This document shows positions 55,899 through 64,000 of a stretch of DNA of 64,000 nt, piece after piece. Position 1 is the stretch's first letter. Each line of letters begins with the position of its first letter. Source of the stretch: Palsa-459 sp963841965. GTDB lineage: Bacteria; Actinomycetota; Acidimicrobiia; Acidimicrobiales; RAAP-2. Where the stretch lies: assembly GCA_963841965.1 (NCBI GenBank), contig CAWJES010000010.1, forward strand, positions 186,001 to 250,000, written 5' to 3'. The notes beneath the pieces were generated by a model. That model had not been told where the DNA came from. It searched no databases and saw nothing but the letters and a program-made list of their open reading frames with translations. Position numbers and translations under genes: made by a program.

Positions 55899-56702
55899 GT
55901 GACCGACGCCGACGCAGACGAGGCGCTGACGCTCGACCTGGCCCTCCTCGAGGTGGACCTCGAGGAGCCGGGGATCATCCGCGCTGGTGCCGGGATGATG
56001 CCGCTCGACATCGAAGGCAGCGCCCCCGATGTCGCGGTCCTGTGCTTCTTCCAGGAGGTCATCGAGTCGCTCGCCGAACGAGGCGACGCGCGCAGGGTCG
56101 GCCGGATCGTCAGCGAGATCGGACCGAACCCCCTGTTCCTCGTCGAGGAGTCCGGCACGCCTGTGCTCGTCGTGCACCCGGGCGTCGGCGCGCCCCTCGC
56201 CGCCGCGATGCTCGAGGAGGTCATCGCGATCGGCTGCACGCGCATCGTCGCGTGCGGCGGAGCCGGAGCGCTCAGCCACCACCTCGTGCTGGGACACCCG
56301 GTCATCGTCGATGAGGCGGTCCGAGACGAGGGGACGTCGTTCCACTACCTCGCCGCATCGCGCACGGTCGTCGCGGATCCCCACGGCGTCGGGGTGCTCG
56401 CCGAGGTGCTCGAGGAGCGCGGTGTCCCCTATCTCGTCGGGAAGAGCTGGACGACCGATGGCTTCTACCGCGAGGCGAAGTCGCGCATCGAGCGGCGCCG
56501 CGCGGAGGGTTGCCTCACCGTCGAGATGGAGGCAGCGGCGTTCATGGCCGTCGCCCGCTTCCACGGCGTCTCCTTCGCGCAGCTGCTGTACGCAGGCGAC
56601 TCGGTCGCGGGCGACGACTGGGACCACCGTGGCTGGAACCGGGCCGCGCCGATTCGCGAGCAGATCTTCCGCCTCGCCCTGGCGGCTGCCATCCGGTTGT
56701 GA
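55899..56702 (+). CDS. Nucleoside phosphorylase (uridine phosphorylase-like)
   Basis: 267 residues. Phosphorylase fold signatures: VVHPGVGAPLAAAMLEE, VACGGAGAL, DEGTSFHYL and the nucleoside-binding EMEAAAFMAVARF. It reversibly cleaves a nucleoside with phosphate to base and ribose-1-phosphate. Specificity cannot be told by eye. GTG start, leaderless. Convergent with mdh (20-base gap). Confidence 0.87.
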   Translation: MTDADADEALTLDLALLEVDLEEPGIIRAGAGMMPLDIEGSAPDVAVLCFFQEVIESLAERGDARRVGRIVSEIGPNPLFLVEESGTPVLVVHPGVGAPLAAAMLEEVIAIGCTRIVACGGAGALSHHLVLGHPVIVDEAVRDEGTSFHYLAASRTVVADPHGVGVLAEVLEERGVPYLVGKSWTTDGFYREAKSRIERRRAEGCLTVEMEAAAFMAVARFHGVSFAQLLYAGDSVAGDDWDHRGWNRAAPIREQIFRLALAAAIRL

Positions 56703-56721
56703 TCGCAGGCGCTCCGTGTGG

Positions 56722-57720
56722 TCAGGTCGTGATCAGCCCGAGCAGCCTGACCTCGGCGCGCTCCTCGAGCAGCTCCTCAGTCGTGAGACGGATCTTCTCC
56801 TGGGCGAACTCGGAGTGCTCGAAGCCGGGCTTGACCGACCAGGCGCCCATCCCGTCGGCGACGACGGGGAAGCCGAAGGTGAGACCCTCGGGCACGCCGT
56901 ACTCGCCGGTCGAGGACACCGCGACCGACGCGGCGGTGCCGTCTCGCGTCGGCGTCGTGAGGGAGACCACCGTGTCGATGGCGGCGTTCGCGGCGGAGGC
57001 CGCTGACGACGCGCCACGTGCCTCGATGATGGCGGCGCCGCGCTTCTGCACCGTGCTCAGGAACTGCCCCTGCAGCCACGCCTCATCGCCGATCACGGTC
57101 GCCGCGGGCTTCCCCGAGATCGTCGCGTTCTCGAAGTCCGGGAACTGAGTCGCCGAGTGGTTCCCCCAGATCGCGACGTTCGCGACCTCGGAGACCGGCA
57201 CGCCTGCGCGCGCGGCGAGCTGGGACACGGCGCGGTTCTGGTCGAGCCGCGTCATCGCGAACCACCGATCCGCGGGGACCTCGGGTGCCGCCGAGCGGGC
57301 GATGAGGCAGTTCGTGTTGCACGGATTGCCGACCACCAGCACGCGCACGTCGCTGGCGGCGCTCCTCGCGATTGCCTCGCCCTGGGGCTTGAAGATCCCG
57401 CCGTTCACCGTGAGGAGGTCGCCGCGCTCCATCCCCGCCTTGCGCGGGATCGAGCCGACCAGCAGGGCCCACGACGCACCGTCGAACGCGGTGTCGAGGT
57501 CGCTCGTGGCCTCGATGCTCGCGAGCAGCGGGAACGCGCAGTCGTCGAGCTCCATGACGACCCCTTCGAGCGGCTTCATCGCAGGCTCGATCTCGAGCAG
57601 GCGCAGCGCCACAGGGGTGTCGGGGCCGAGCAGCTGGCCCGAGGCGATCCGGAAGAGGATCTGGTAGCCGATCTGGCCGGCGGCGCCGGTCACGGTGACC
57701 TGGACTGGGGAGGTGGCCAT
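56722..57720 (-). CDS. mdh: Malate dehydrogenase
   Basis: 332 residues. NAD-binding VTVTGAAGQIGYQI, VGNPCNTNCLIA, RLDQNRA and catalytic His in IWGNHSATQFPD, the form of type 2 (actinobacterial/Thermus) MDH. It interconverts malate and oxaloacetate. AAGGAG precedes the ATG; 24 bases after the icd stop, so icd and mdh form one operon. Confidence 0.95.
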   Translation of the reverse strand: MATSPVQVTVTGAAGQIGYQILFRIASGQLLGPDTPVALRLLEIEPAMKPLEGVVMELDDCAFPLLASIEATSDLDTAFDGASWALLVGSIPRKAGMERGDLLTVNGGIFKPQGEAIARSAASDVRVLVVGNPCNTNCLIARSAAPEVPADRWFAMTRLDQNRAVSQLAARAGVPVSEVANVAIWGNHSATQFPDFENATISGKPAATVIGDEAWLQGQFLSTVQKRGAAIIEARGASSAASAANAAIDTVVSLTTPTRDGTAASVAVSSTGEYGVPEGLTFGFPVVADGMGAWSVKPGFEHSEFAQEKIRLTTEELLEERAEVRLLGLITT

Positions 57721-57744
57721 CGGAACTCCTTGTGGTTGGGTCTG

Positions 57745-58941
57745 TTAGAGGCGATCGACGATCGCGCTGGCGAACTCCGAGCACTTGACCTCGGTGGCGC
57801 CGTCCATCTGGCGGGCGAAGTCGTAGGTGACGATCTTGTCGGCGATCGTGGCCTCGAGTGCCGCGACGATGTCGTTCGCCGCATCGGTCCACCCGAGATG
57901 CTCGTACATCAGCACGCCCGACAGCAGCACCGATCCGGGGTTCACCTTGTCCTGCCCGGCGTACTTCGGGGCGGTGCCGTGCGTCGCCTCGAAGATACCG
58001 TGGCCCGTCACGTAGTTGATGTTCGCGCCCGGCGCGATCCCGATCCCGCCGACTTGCGCGGCGAGCGCGTCGGAGAGGTAGTCGCCGTTGAGGTTCGTGG
58101 TGGCGATCACATCGAACTCCGCCGGCCGCGTCAGCACCTGCTGGAGCGTAATGTCGGCGATCGAGTCCTTCACGAGCAACTTGCCGCCCGGGTCGCCGCC
58201 GCAGTCGTCCCACCCGACGGCGACGTCCGCGAACTCCTCCTTCACGAGCTCGTAGCCCCACTTGTTGAAGGCGCCCTCGGTGAACTTCTGGATGTTCCCC
58301 TTGTGCACGAGGTTGACCGACGTGCGTCCGTGCGACAGCGCGTAGACGATCGCCGCGCGGACGAGCCGCTTCGAGCCGAACTCGCTGATCGGCTTGATGC
58401 CGATGCCCGAGCCCTCGCGGATGTTCCATCCGTACGTCGCGTTCAGGTAGTCGCGAAGCGCGATGCCGTCCTTCGTGAACGCCTCGACCTCCATGCCCGC
58501 ATAGACGTCCTCGGTGTTCTCGCGGAAGATCACCATGTCGACGAGCTCGGGGTGCTTGACCGGCGAGGGCACGCCCTGGAACCAGCGGACCGGGCGCAGG
58601 CACACGTACAGGTCGAGCAGCTGTCGCAGCGCGACGTTGAGGCTGCGGAAGCCGCCGCCGATCGGGGTCGTGAGCGGTCCCTTGATCCCGATCAGCTGGT
58701 CGCGGAACGCCTCGACCGTCTCGTCGGGGAGCCAGTTCCCTGTCTCCTTGAACGCCTTCTCCCCCGCGAGGACCTCGGTCCATGCGACGGTCTTGCCGTG
58801 CTTGCGCGCAGCCGCGTCGAGGACCAGCTTCGCGGCGGGCCAGATGTCGACACCGGTGCCGTCGCCCTCAATGAACGGGATGATCGGTTCGTCCGGTACG
58901 TGCAGGGTCCCGTCAGGACCCATCGTGATGTTCTCAGCCAT
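57745..58941 (-). CDS. icd: Isocitrate dehydrogenase (NADP-dependent type)
   Basis: 398 residues. IIPFIEGDGTGVDIWPA, substrate-binding IKGPLTTPIGGGFRSLNVALR, FRENTEDVYAG, and cofactor region HGTAPKYAGQDKVNP. Converts isocitrate to 2-oxoglutarate. The ATG lies 6 bases after TAGGCT, the same hexamer seen before the DivIVA-like and UPF0182 genes. Confidence 0.94.
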   Translation of the reverse strand: MAENITMGPDGTLHVPDEPIIPFIEGDGTGVDIWPAAKLVLDAAARKHGKTVAWTEVLAGEKAFKETGNWLPDETVEAFRDQLIGIKGPLTTPIGGGFRSLNVALRQLLDLYVCLRPVRWFQGVPSPVKHPELVDMVIFRENTEDVYAGMEVEAFTKDGIALRDYLNATYGWNIREGSGIGIKPISEFGSKRLVRAAIVYALSHGRTSVNLVHKGNIQKFTEGAFNKWGYELVKEEFADVAVGWDDCGGDPGGKLLVKDSIADITLQQVLTRPAEFDVIATTNLNGDYLSDALAAQVGGIGIAPGANINYVTGHGIFEATHGTAPKYAGQDKVNPGSVLLSGVLMYEHLGWTDAANDIVAALEATIADKIVTYDFARQMDGATEVKCSEFASAIVDRL

Positions 58942-58947
58942 TCGGCC

Positions 58948-58953
58948 AGCCTA
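58948..58953 (-). promoter_or_regulatory. -10 element (TAGGCT) of the icd-mdh operon
   Basis: Minus strand, 6 bases before ATG 58941. Confidence 0.55.
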
Positions 58954-59000
58954 GGTCGTTCCCTCCGAGGGTCCCAGAGGCCAAGGTCCCTCCGACGGCC

Positions 59001-59360
59001 TCAGCAGACCTCGCCGGTCGACGCCACGGTCTCGGCGAGGAGGGTCGCGAGCAGCCCCCAGTCGATCGAGTCGGGGGTCCGGAACCGCAGGCACCCCTTC
59101 CCGCTCCCCTTCGGCAGCTCACCGCGGTGGCGCTCCATCACGTCGCGGCGCAGCACGTAGACCGAGATGCACTGCCGCTGGCTGTTGAACCCCACCTCGA
59201 CGACCCCGTCGCGCGCGTAGCCGGGCATGCCGTACGCCATGACCTCGTCGAACCCGGTGAGCGATTCGGTGCAGAGCGCCCGTAGGCGCTCCAGGGCATC
59301 GCGGCGCGCCGGAGGCACCTCAGTCAGGTAGGTGCTGACGTCCGCCGCATCGCTCTGCAT
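59001..59360 (-). CDS. DUF1801 (YdhG-like) family protein
   Basis: 119 residues. The family features are YLTEVPPARRDALERLRALC, AYGMPGYARDG and KGCLRFRTPDSIDW. A small iron-chaperone-like (frataxin-like) fold; function unproven. GAGGAGG site before the ATG. It follows metF at 40 bases and may be the last gene of that operon. Confidence 0.82.
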   Translation of the reverse strand: MQSDAADVSTYLTEVPPARRDALERLRALCTESLTGFDEVMAYGMPGYARDGVVEVGFNSQRQCISVYVLRRDVMERHRGELPKGSGKGCLRFRTPDSIDWGLLATLLAETVASTGEVC

Positions 59361-59400
59361 GGCGCCTCCTCGTGGTGCCGGCGCAGCGCCGAGTCGCAGC

Positions 59401-60249
59401 TCACTCGTGCTGCAGGCTCGCGAAGATTTCCCGCGTCGCTGTCGAGCGGTTCATCGTGAAGAAGTGCAGGCCGGGTGCGCCCAACTCGAGCAGCTCCTCG
59501 CACAGCTCGGTCGATGCGGCCACGCCCTCAGCTCGCACGGCCTTCGGACCGTCTTCCTGGGCTGCGTGCAACCGCTCGACAAGCGACTCGGGAACGACGC
59601 CCCCGAGATCGCGCATCTTGCCGATCGAGGCCACGGTCGTGATGGGCATGATGCCCGGGAGCACGGGCTTCTCGACGCCGAGGGCGCCCAGCTCGTCGAC
59701 GAGGCGACGCCACGCCACTGCATCGAAGAAGAGCTGGGTGATCGCGAAGTCCGCGATTCGGAGCTTCTCGGCGAGGTGCCGGCGGTCCGTGACGAGGTCG
59801 GGCGACAACGGGTGTCCGGCAGGATGGGCCGCGACGCCGATCGAGAACCCGCCCACCTCGCGGGCGAGTTCGACCAGTTCGATCGCGTGGCGCAGTTCGC
59901 CGGCCTGGCCGTGCTCGGGATCGGGGTCGCCACCGAGCGCGAGGAGGTTCTCGACGCCGATCGACCGGTAGTCCTCAAGAATCTCGACGAGCTCCTCGCG
60001 GACGTGGTGCACGCAGGTGAGGTGCGCCATGGATTCCACCTTGCCATGCTCTCGGAGCCAGCGGACGAGCGCGTACGTCCGGTCGCGCGAGGAGGATCCG
60101 CCGCGGTAGGTCACCGAGACGAAGCTCGGCTTCAGGTCCTCGAGCTCCTGCAGCGTCCTCGTGAGGGCGATCTGCTCCTCGTCGGTGATCGGAGGGAAGA
60201 ACTCGAAGGAGTTCGTCCGCCCCTCCGCCAGCATGGTGTCGATCCGCAT
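59401..60249 (-). CDS. metF: 5,10-methylenetetrahydrofolate reductase
   Basis: 282 residues. SFEFFPPITDEE at the start, FVSVTYRGGSS, LTCVHH, LALGGDPD and THQL-like ITQLFFDA flavin-site segments. Reduces methylene-THF to methyl-THF for methionine synthesis. Its ATG directly abuts the stop of the cupin gene (TGAATG). Confidence 0.93.
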   Translation of the reverse strand: MRIDTMLAEGRTNSFEFFPPITDEEQIALTRTLQELEDLKPSFVSVTYRGGSSSRDRTYALVRWLREHGKVESMAHLTCVHHVREELVEILEDYRSIGVENLLALGGDPDPEHGQAGELRHAIELVELAREVGGFSIGVAAHPAGHPLSPDLVTDRRHLAEKLRIADFAITQLFFDAVAWRRLVDELGALGVEKPVLPGIMPITTVASIGKMRDLGGVVPESLVERLHAAQEDGPKAVRAEGVAASTELCEELLELGAPGLHFFTMNRSTATREIFASLQHE

Positions 60250-60609
60250 TCAGCCGGTCCGTCCGTAGTCGTCCTCGTACCGAACGATGTCGTCCTCGCC
60301 AAAGTAGTCGCCTCGCTGCACCTCGACGAAGATCACGTCCACGGTCCCGAGGTTCGTGCAGCGGTGCCTCGCGCCGACCGGGATGTCGATGGAGTCTCCG
60401 GGCTCGAGGCGGTGCTCGACGTCGTCGACGATGACGTCGGCCACGCCCGAGACGATGATCCAGTGCTCCGAGCGCCTCGCATGGGACTGGTAGCTGAGCC
60501 GCTGGCCGGGCGACACCGTCATCCGCTTGACCTTGTGGTCGGCGGCCGTGTCGTCGAGGACGATGTACGAGCCCCACGGGCGGACTGCCTCCTCGAACTG
60601 CCCGGTCAC
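60250..60609 (-). CDS. Cupin, mannose-6-phosphate isomerase type II-like
   Basis: 119 residues from a GTG overlapping the folD stop (GTGA). RPWGSYIVLDD, GQRLSYQSHARRSEHWIIVSG and GDSIDIPVGARHRC are the C-terminal cupin of ManC-type proteins; metal ligands His/His/Glu/His are visible. No guanylyltransferase domain is attached. A stand-alone sugar-phosphate isomerase is likely. Its place between folD and metF is unusual. Confidence 0.85.
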   Translation of the reverse strand: MTGQFEEAVRPWGSYIVLDDTAADHKVKRMTVSPGQRLSYQSHARRSEHWIIVSGVADVIVDDVEHRLEPGDSIDIPVGARHRCTNLGTVDVIFVEVQRGDYFGEDDIVRYEDDYGRTG

Positions 60610-61460
60610 GGCTGGCGCTCCGCAGCGGCTACCGCGTTGCGCAGCAGCATCGCGCGCGTCATCGGCCCGACGCCGCCGAGCCTGGGCGTGATCCACCCCG
60701 CGACCTCCGCCACCGACTCGTCGACATCGCTCACCAGTCGCCTTCCCTCGAACGTCGTCCCGGCGCCAACCACCGCAGCGCCGGGCTTGACCATATCGGG
60801 AGTGACCAGCCCGGCACGGCCCGCGGCCGCGATCACCACGTCCGCCGTGCGGACGATGTCGCGGAAGTCAGGAACGCCGGTGTGCACGACGGTGACCGCC
60901 GCGTTGCACCCCGGCCGCTTGGATGCGAGCAGGGCCGCGAGCGGCCGTCCGATGGTGAGGCCGCGACCGATGACGACCACGTGGTGGCCCTCGACGGGCA
61001 CGTCGTAGGCGAAGAGGAGCTCGACGATACCGAGCGGCGTGCACGGCAGGACGCCCGGCGCGCCCATCAGCAGCTTCCCCAGGTTGATCGGGTGCAGGCC
61101 GTCGGCGTCCTTGTCCGGATCGACCGCGAAGAGCGCCCGTTGCTCGTCGAAGCCATCGGGCAGCGGGACCTGCACGAGGAACGCGCTCACGGCGGGGTCG
61201 GTGTTAAAGCGGTCCACCGCCTCCATCAGCTGCGCCTGCGTCGCGTCGCTGCCGAGGTGCGTGCCGTGCGAGGCGATGCCGACCTCTGCGCAGTCCTCGT
61301 GCTTCAGCTGCACGTACCGCGCCGACGGCACGTCATCGCCAACGAGGATCGTGCCGAGTCCGACCTCGCGACCCTCGGCGCGCAGGCGCGCCACGCGGTC
61401 GGTCAGCTCGGCCTTGATGCGGCTCGCAAGGAGCTCGCCGTCGAGAATGGTTGCCGTCAT
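60606..61460 (-). CDS. folD: Methylenetetrahydrofolate dehydrogenase / methenyl-THF cyclohydrolase
   Basis: 284 residues. YVQLKHEDCAEVGI with the catalytic Lys, VQVPLPDGF, PDKDADGLHPIN, and cofactor loop VIGRGLTIGRPLAALL (usually GRSxxVGxP; Leu-Thr replaces the usual residues). Interconverts one-carbon folates. Its ribosome site AGGAG overlaps the purH stop TAG. Confidence 0.94.
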   Translation of the reverse strand: MTATILDGELLASRIKAELTDRVARLRAEGREVGLGTILVGDDVPSARYVQLKHEDCAEVGIASHGTHLGSDATQAQLMEAVDRFNTDPAVSAFLVQVPLPDGFDEQRALFAVDPDKDADGLHPINLGKLLMGAPGVLPCTPLGIVELLFAYDVPVEGHHVVVIGRGLTIGRPLAALLASKRPGCNAAVTVVHTGVPDFRDIVRTADVVIAAAGRAGLVTPDMVKPGAAVVGAGTTFEGRRLVSDVDESVAEVAGWITPRLGGVGPMTRAMLLRNAVAAAERQP

Positions 61461-61468
61461 CGTCGCTC

Positions 61469-63021
61469 CTAGTGCCGGAAGTGGCGTTCGCCGGTCAGCA
61501 TCATCGTGATCCCCGCATCGTCAGCGGCAGCCACGACCTCGGCGTCGCGGATGGAGCCGCCCGGCTGGATGACCGAGGTCACCCCGGCATCGATGAGGGC
61601 CGCGAGGCCGTCGGCGAAGGGGAAGAAGGCGTCGGAGGCGGCTGCGGCGCCCTGGGCCCGATCGCCGGCCTTTGCGACGGCGAGGTCGGCCGCCACCACC
61701 CGGGACTGCTGCCCGGCACCGATCCCGACAGCCTGGCCGTCCCTCGCGATCGCGATCGCGTTGGACGTCGTGCGTCCGCACACGCGCCATGCGAGGACAA
61801 GGTCCGCGAGCTCCCCCGCCGTCGGGGACCGCTTGGTCGCGACCTCCCAGACGGCCGGCGGGCGCATGAAGTCGTCCGGCTCCTGAAGGAGCACCGAGTC
61901 GCCGATCGTGCGCAGCGACCAGCGGGGCGCCTCCGGGGGGAATGCCGTCAGGAGCCGCGTGGCCTTTCTCCGCGCGACGAGGATGTCGCGCGCGCCGTCG
62001 GTCAGCTCCCGGCCGATCACGACGTCGGCCTGCGGACCGCCGGCGATCGCCGTCGCCACGGACTCGTCGATCGTCCCGCCCACCGCGATGATCCCGCCGA
62101 ACGCGCTCGTCTCGTCCACCTCGAGCGCCCTGCGGAACACGTCGGTCAGGTCGCTCCCGACCGCCGCACCGCAGGCGTTGGCGTGCTTCATGATCGCGAC
62201 AGCCGACAGGGAGGAGTCCGCCGCGAGCTCGAACACGAGGCGCCATGCCGCGTCCGCGTCGAACAGGTTGAGGTAGCTGAGCGCGGTGCCGGCGTGCTGG
62301 ACAACGGTGTCCCAGAAGGAGGGGAGCCCCTCGATCTCGTACCGGGCGCCGCGCTGGTGCGGGTTCTCGCCGTAGCGGAGCGACTGGGCGCGCACCAGGG
62401 TCAGGTGCACCGAATCGGGGAGTGCTCGGTCGTCCGAGCCGGCCTCGTCGGCGACGGTCTCGATGCCGACACCGTTGCTGTCGAACCACGCCACGATCGC
62501 CGCGTCGTACGCGGCCGTGTGGGCGAACGCCTTGCGGGCGAGCGCGCGGCGAGTGACCGCCGTCAGGGCGGAGAATTCCGGCGCAGCTCGGCGAGCACGG
62601 CGTCATAGTCCTGCGGATCCACGACGATCCCGACGTGCGCGTGGTTCTTCGCAGCCGCTCGCACCATGGTCGGTCCGCCGACGTCGATCAGCTCGATCGA
62701 CGGGTCCGACCGGAAGGGGTAGAGGTTGCACACGACCAGGTCGATGGGCGTGATCCCCTGCTCCGCGAGGTCGGCGAGGTGCTCTGCCTTGGACAGGTCG
62801 GCGAGGATCCCGCCGTGGAGCTTCGGGTGCAGGGTCTTCACCCGGCCCGAGAGCATCTCGGGCGACCCCGTCAGCGCAGCGACATCGACGTGGTCGATCC
62901 CCGCCTCGGTGAGTGCGGCCGACGTCCCGCCGGACGCGATGATCTCGAAGCCGAGGTCAGCGAGGCCCTGTGCGAAGGGGACGAGCCCCTCCTTGTCCCA
63001 GACGCTCAGTAGGGCTCTCAT
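61469..63021 (-). CDS. purH: Bifunctional AICAR transformylase / IMP cyclohydrolase (one frameshift)
   Basis: N-terminal MGS-like domain from ATG 63021 (ALLSVWDKEGL, RVKTLHPKLHGG). The frame breaks near 62572 in GGAATTC; one missing base joins it to the transformylase part (LRYGENPHQRGA, KHANACGAAVG). The corrected product is 517 residues, normal. Performs the last two steps of IMP synthesis. The ATG overlaps the purN stop (ATGA). Confidence 0.9.
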
Positions 63022-63635
63022 CGTGGTTCCTCTCGTGCCGGACGCTCGAGCGTCGCGGGCTCTTGGCCTCGCGCCAGCGCGGCGCGGACCATCAGGATGG
63101 TGAAGGGGTACAGCTTTCGCTCGACGATCTTGATGCGCTCCTGCAGGGTGTCCTCGTCGTCGCCATCCAGGACCGGCACCGTCTCCTGGCTGATGATCGG
63201 CCCGTCGTCGAGCACCTCGGTGGCCACGTGCACGGTGCATCCCGTCACCTCGTCGCCTGCCGCGAGGGTGTCGCGCACCGCGTGCCAGCCCTTGTGCGCC
63301 GGCAGCAGCGCAGGGTGGGTGTTGAGGACCCGCCCCTCGAACTGCTCGAAGAAGGACGGGGCGAGGATCGTTCCGAATCCCGACATGCAGACCAGGTCCA
63401 CGGATCGTTCCACGAGTGCCCGGTTCAGCGCGGCGGTGTACCCCTCGCGGTCGAAGTCGCGGGTGAAGCCCCCGAACTCGCGGCGGTCGACGAGCACGGC
63501 GTCGACCCCGGCGCGGGCGGCGACGATGAGCCCTCGGCAGCTGCGGTCCGCCGCGACGACGCTCACGGGAACCTCGGCCTCCAAGATGGCCTCGAGGATC
63601 GTCCCTGCCCCCGAGACGAGGACGGCGGTGCCCAT
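63018..63635 (-). CDS. purN: Phosphoribosylglycinamide formyltransferase
   Basis: 205 residues. VLVSGAGTILEAIL (usually SGxGTN; here Ile), catalytic NTHPALLPAHKG and HVATEVLDDGPII with the catalytic His and Asp. Transfers formyl from 10-formyl-THF to GAR. Coupled to purH and 10 bases downstream of sucD. Confidence 0.93.
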   Translation of the reverse strand: MGTAVLVSGAGTILEAILEAEVPVSVVAADRSCRGLIVAARAGVDAVLVDRREFGGFTRDFDREGYTAALNRALVERSVDLVCMSGFGTILAPSFFEQFEGRVLNTHPALLPAHKGWHAVRDTLAAGDEVTGCTVHVATEVLDDGPIISQETVPVLDGDDEDTLQERIKIVERKLYPFTILMVRAALARGQEPATLERPAREEPR

Positions 63636-63645
63636 CGTTTCGGAG

Positions 63646-64000
63646 CTAGAGGCTGCGAACGATGTCGACCATCCGCTCGCCAGCCTCGGTGGGATTCCTC
63701 GTGACGCTCACTCCGGCCGCGGTCAGCGCCTCCATCTTCGCCTGCGCCGTCCCCTTTGACCCCGAGATGATCGCCCCGGCGTGCCCCATCTTGCGGCCGG
63801 GGGGCGCGGTGACGCCCGCGACGTACGCGACGACGGGCTTCGACATGTGCGCGCTGATCCAGGTCGCCGCGCGCTCCTCCTCGGAGCCCCCGATCTCGCC
63901 GATCATCATCACGGCACGTGTCTCGGGGTCGGCCTCGAAGGCTGCGAGGCAGTCGATGAAGTTGGTCCCGGGCACCGGGTCGCCGCCGATGCCGACGCAC
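63646..64000 (-). CDS. sucD: Succinate-CoA ligase alpha subunit, C-terminal part
   Basis: About 118 residues to the stop at 63646; the gene continues beyond the window. CVGIGGDPVPGTNFIDCL, IGEIGGSEEE and KMGHAGAIIS (active-site His) are diagnostic. It makes succinate plus ATP/GTP from succinyl-CoA. Same strand and tight spacing suggest co-transcription with purN-purH-folD-cupin-metF. Confidence 0.95.
   Translation of the reverse strand, partial: CVGIGGDPVPGTNFIDCLAAFEADPETRAVMMIGEIGGSEEERAATWISAHMSKPVVAYVAGVTAPPGRKMGHAGAIISGSKGTAQAKMEALTAAGVSVTRNPTEAGERMVDIVRSL

Noticed and set aside
57157..59160. 667-codon plus-strand ORF opposite mdh and icd
   Set aside because: Antisense of two enzymes with full motif sets; no start signal.

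Overview
The window is about 70% GC, densely coded and looks like a chromosomal segment of an actinomycete (Actinomycetota). Support comes from two WhiB-family genes, a mycobacterial Sdh1-type succinate dehydrogenase, a UPF0182 / PDZ-Lon / DUF2342 neighbourhood like that of Mycobacterium Rv3193c-Rv3195, a MoxR-VWA pair like Rv0958-Rv0959, a tRNA without an encoded CCA end, and many genes that appear leaderless. An acidimicrobial or similarly deep-branching lineage is my inference; I cannot place it further. Many genes are broken by single-base indels (glycosyltransferases, FAD oxidoreductase, UPF0182, DivIVA-like, ftcD, VWA, MoxR, sdhC, sdhA, purH). Most look like sequencing or assembly errors, because correcting one base restores a normal family member.

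Layout. 1-7.3 kb: tail of a RecD-like helicase, a secreted RCC1 propeller protein, and two large multi-domain family 2 glycosyltransferases built from a module of 1.3-1.6 kb present three times almost identically. 7.3-17.1 kb: CHAD protein, lipoprotein, small membrane protein, a HisD-family protein with altered zinc ligands, DUF6325, a coupled Ada-AlkA/Ogt alkylation-repair pair, a metal-type permease with a YHS/TRASH-like tail, and an orphan peptide-type binding lipoprotein with a strong terminator. 17.2-26.5 kb: wax-ester synthase/DGAT, an alpha/beta hydrolase, and a divergent sugar-acid catabolic cluster (IlvD/Edd dehydratase, two Gfo/Idh/MocA oxidoreductases, UPF0303, FAH-type hydrolase, zinc dehydrogenase, SDR). 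26.6-33.6 kb: ABC importer (ATPase, two permeases, binding protein) plus a phosphonatase-like HAD hydrolase and FAD oxidoreductase, a likely organophosphonate locus, with an initiator tRNA and a small secreted protein inside it. 33.6-45.5 kb: UPF0182, DivIVA-like coiled-coil protein, PDZ-Lon protein, HEAT protein, MreB, PDZ protein, DUF2342 protein, a small unknown gene, two WhiB genes and ftcD. 45.6-53 kb: VWA and MoxR proteins, then the sdh operon with an SCP2 gene. 53-56.7 kb: sulfatase, DJ-1/PfpI protein, a truncated DinB-like gene, a small unknown ORF and a nucleoside phosphorylase. 56.7-64 kb: mdh, icd, DUF1801, and an operon sucD-purN-purH-folD-cupin-metF that runs off the window.

Theme: central metabolism (TCA cycle, one-carbon and purine synthesis) and cell-shape genes are interspersed with catabolic modules for sugar acids and probably phosphonates. 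A recurrent feature is a TANNNT hexamer ending 6-8 bases before the start codon of monocistronic or first-in-operon genes, the signature of leaderless transcription.
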